Origin: Lentisphaerota bacterium
GTDB lineage: Bacteria > Verrucomicrobiota > Kiritimatiellia > PWTM01
Length of the DNA stretch: 49,930 nt
Assembly: GCA_016873715.1 (NCBI GenBank)
Contig: VGWF01000015.1
Coordinates: forward strand, 1-49,930
Reading direction: 5' to 3'
Shown here one piece after another: positions 49,425 through 49,930 of this stretch. Each line of letters opens with the position of its first letter. Positions within the stretch are counted from its first letter, which is position 1. The position numbers and the translations under genes are program-made. The notes under the pieces are model-generated. The model ran no database searches. It was not told the origin of the DNA and worked only from the letters and a program-made list of their open reading frames with translations.

Positions 49425-49930
49425 AACATCCAACGGCGGAAGACGAGGAAGGCCGCGAGGAAGAGACCGACACCCGACACCTGCCACTCGACACCGTTTT
49501 CCCTCGCCCCCCGACCCTCGCCCCTTTCCGGGGGCGAGCTACCGCGAGCCCGAACGCAGGATCCCGTTACCCTCCCCCCGGCCTCGCAGTAGCTCGGCCC
49601 TCCATCACAGGAAGAGGGACGAGGGACGAGGGACGAGAGGCGGGGATCACAACACCCAACAACCAACAGCCAACGGCGGAAGACGAGGAAGGCCGCGAGG
49701 AAGAGACCGACACTCGACACCGGCCACTCGACACCGTTCTCCCTCGACCCCCGACCCTCGCCCCTTTCCGGCGGCGAGCCCTCCCCGGCCTCGCAGTAGC
49801 TCGGCCCTCCAGCACAGGAAGAGGGACGAGGGACGAGGGACGGGGATCAACATCCAACGGCGGAAGACGAGGAAGGCCGCGAGGAAGAGGCCGACACTCG
49901 ACACCTGCCACTCGACACCGCTCTCCCTCG

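Larger units (their letters stand above)
48173..49930. repeat. Composite repeat array of heptamer tracts and inverted-repeat elements
   Basis: About 1.76 kb of non-coding repeats running off the end of the window. The repeating order is: an inverted-repeat element of about 75-80 bp; a GAGGGAC/GAGGGGC purine tract ending GGCGGGGATCA; an ANCCAAC heptamer tract of 1 to 7 units; a GACGAGGAAGGCCGCGAGG block; a GACACTC/GACACCT tract; and a CCCTCGC pyrimidine tract ending CCCCTTTCCGG. Superunits are about 215-245 bp. Two insertions of a longer block (with CAACCGAATGG and GAACACC repeats) interrupt the order. All frames through it are shadows; no gene is supported. Confidence 0.9.

Noticed and set aside
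48173-49930. CRISPR array
   Set aside because: Repeats are of several kinds and sizes, there are no unique spacers of constant length, and no cas gene lies in the window.
48173-49930. Protein-coding genes within the array
   Set aside because: Open frames on both strands read straight through repeats, lack ribosome sites, and their products only reflect the repeat motifs.
1-49930. tRNA or rRNA genes
   Set aside because: I looked for cloverleaf-like segments and rRNA signatures and found none that I could support by eye.

Overview
The window is a GC-rich (roughly two-thirds G+C by eye) stretch of bacterial chromosome. The gene content points to the PVC superphylum, most like a Kiritimatiellota, Verrucomicrobiota or Planctomycetota member. 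The signs are secreted DUF1080 (3-keto-disaccharide hydrolase-like) proteins, secreted TIM-barrel sugar isomerase-like proteins, secreted FAD-dependent oxidoreductases, an anaerobic-sulfatase-maturase-like radical SAM enzyme, DUF4159, and many short intergenic repeats. This placement is inferred from gene families; no rRNA or other phylogenetic marker RNA gene is visible.

Layout. 1-1428 is lower in GC and holds one small secreted protein plus hairpins and two copies of a 24-bp perfect palindrome. 7925-1429 (minus) is a tightly overlapping operon: aroB, an unknown nuclease-like protein, dprA, topA and a PHP phosphoesterase. 8377-14825 (plus) holds a secreted metal-ligand-rich protein, a zinc-ribbon protein, mutS, a broken four-helix-bundle gene flanked by inverted hexamer tracts, an eboB-eboC pair and an ankyrin protein. 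17118-14854 (minus) is ilvB-ilvN. 17489-21764 (plus) encodes exported carbohydrate-related proteins (TIM barrel, unknown, heparinase II/III-like). 24716-21918 (minus) is exbD followed by a MetF/MetV/methyltransferase fusion. 28306-25049 (minus) is an LVIVD beta-propeller protein and an M42 peptidase. 28416-29673 is a small heat-shock operon with a canonical sigma-54 promoter, paired upstream palindromes, a third broken hsp20 copy and a strong terminator. 37518-29673 (minus) holds malic enzyme, a radical SAM/SEC-C protein, a double DUF1080 protein, DUF4159, a small exported protein and a TIM barrel. 37775-43303 holds a methyltransferase, an ACT-paaK pair, a glycosyltransferase-like protein and a DUF1080 protein. 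48079-43308 (minus) is an FAD oxidoreductase coupled to an unusual UppP-FAD-oxidoreductase-EF-hand fusion. 48173 to the window end is a dense composite repeat array.

The most unusual material is repetitive. First, the array at 48173-49930 is built from several families of 7-bp-period tracts alternating with an inverted-repeat element; two of the heptamer families recur at 6081-6188, where they encode the low-complexity tail of a protein. Second, a 393-bp element is present twice (34053-34445 and 42254-42646), with inverted ends and different flanking direct repeats. Each copy sits exactly at the stop codon of a gene and upstream of a DUF1080 gene, which looks like a non-autonomous transposable element. 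Third, a four-helix-bundle (23S IVP/Avd-like) gene remnant is enclosed by inverted hexamer tracts. Fourth, paired short palindromes occur at several intergenic sites.

Many genes appear to be transcribed without a leader: a -35/-10 promoter ends 6-9 nt before the start codon (aroB 7925, 12326, 14247, 17489, 19068, 28306, 42701). Others have clear Shine-Dalgarno sequences. Promoter calls are by eye and no expression evidence is available.
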